From contig JAFTUB010000211.1 of assembly GCA_017466495.1 (NCBI GenBank), positions 1 through 5,898 of the forward strand: 5,898 nt of DNA, in the 5' to 3' direction. A program made the translations under genes and the position numbers. The notes beneath the pieces are model-generated. The model searched no databases and was not told the DNA's origin. It saw only the letters and a program-made list of their open reading frames with translations. Position 1 is the stretch's first letter; the number at the start of each line of letters is the position of its first letter. Below, piece after piece: positions 5,611-5,898 of this stretch. Source of the DNA: Clostridia bacterium (GTDB lineage Bacteria > Bacillota > Clostridia > Oscillospirales > CAG-272).

Positions 5611-5898
5611 GGTACTCCGCTGAACAATCGCGTGGTGTCAGGCCGAAAGGCAGCATCATGAGGAAAGTCCGGGCTTCACAGGGCAGGATAGCTGATAACG
5701 TCAGCCGAAGGCGACTTCAGGGAAAGTGCAACAGAAATAGACCGCCTGCCCCCGGGCAGGTAAGGATGGAAAGGCGAGGTAAGAGCTCACCGGCACGACA
5801 GGCGACTGTGTGCAAATGTAAACCCTATCCGAAGCAACACCGCAGTCGGAGGCTTGCCCGGCACATCTCCGCAGGTGGCATGCGGCGACCGAGAGGAA
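5611..5898 (+). ncRNA. rnpB: RNase P RNA, A-type (3' end cut by window)
   Basis: Catalytic RNA of RNase P, which removes the 5' leader of pre-tRNAs together with the RnpA protein. Recognised by its conserved blocks: the P2 strand region CTGAACAATCGC (about 5620-5632), a P3 hairpin (TGGTG 5633-5637 with CATCA 5654-5658, capped by GCC-GAAA-GGC at 5642-5651), the universal GAGGAAAGTCCGGGC (from 5660, P4 5' side), AGTGCAACAGAAA (5725-5737), GAGGTAAGAGCTCACCGG (5776-5793), a short P12 hairpin (5793-5813; ACAG/CTGT with a GCGA loop), and TAAACCCTATCCGAAGCAA just after it. The order and spacing follow the A-type (E. coli-like) fold, which Clostridia share, not the Bacillus B-type. About 288 nt are present of an expected 350-400; the 3' half of P4 and the P1 closing strand lie beyond the window. 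The 5' end is inferred from the promoter and may be off by a few bases. Confidence 0.95.

Noticed and set aside
3654..5627. A 657-codon open frame on the minus strand opposite the second ABC gene.
   Set aside because: The plus strand encodes a complete ABC subunit with every motif intact. The antisense translation is Gly/His/Asp-rich without a domain, as expected from GC-rich codon bias.

Overview
This is an ordinary chromosomal housekeeping stretch, most likely from a GC-rich member of the Clostridia (Oscillospiraceae/Ruminococcaceae-like Firmicutes). Three things point there: a SpoVG protein (a family typical of Firmicutes), strong AGGAGG-type ribosome binding sites with sigma-A consensus promoters, and an A-type (ancestral) RNase P RNA rather than the B-type of Bacillus. 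The species cannot be named from the sequence alone. I see no mobile element, CRISPR array, tRNA, toxin-antitoxin pair or phage gene.

Layout. (1) 1-432: spoVG on the plus strand, followed by a 3' region with three successive stem-loops. The last is a strong intrinsic terminator, and its U-tract overlaps the stop codon of the convergent gene. (2) 430-1861, minus strand: a two-gene unit made of a diacylglycerol-kinase-family lipid kinase and a YfcE-type metallophosphoesterase. The two genes overlap by 23 bp, and the second gene's ribosome binding site lies inside the first gene. They are read from a perfect TTGACA-17-TATAAT promoter at 1936-1964. (3) 1862-2077: the divergent control region, with back-to-back extended -10 promoters. 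(4) 2078-5555, plus strand: two adjacent ABC exporter half-transporters, 1 nt apart. (5) 5576-5898: a perfect consensus promoter and the first ~288 nt of rnpB, the RNase P RNA gene, cut by the window end.

How the parts work together. The two ABC proteins carry complementary departures from consensus. The first has Asp for the catalytic Glu and Gln for the switch His but an intact LSGGQ. The second has intact Glu and His but LSQGQ. Together they predict a heterodimeric exporter of the TM287/288 or BmrCD kind, with one hydrolytic and one degenerate ATP site. The lipid kinase probably recycles diacylglycerol or phosphorylates a related lipid. The phosphoesterase's substrate is unknown. SpoVG is an RNA/DNA-binding regulator, and RNase P RNA matures tRNA 5' ends. 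The clearest correction to a naive annotation is the start of the first ABC gene: upstream in-frame starts (1985, 2036) lie before or inside its promoter, so GTG 2078 is preferred.
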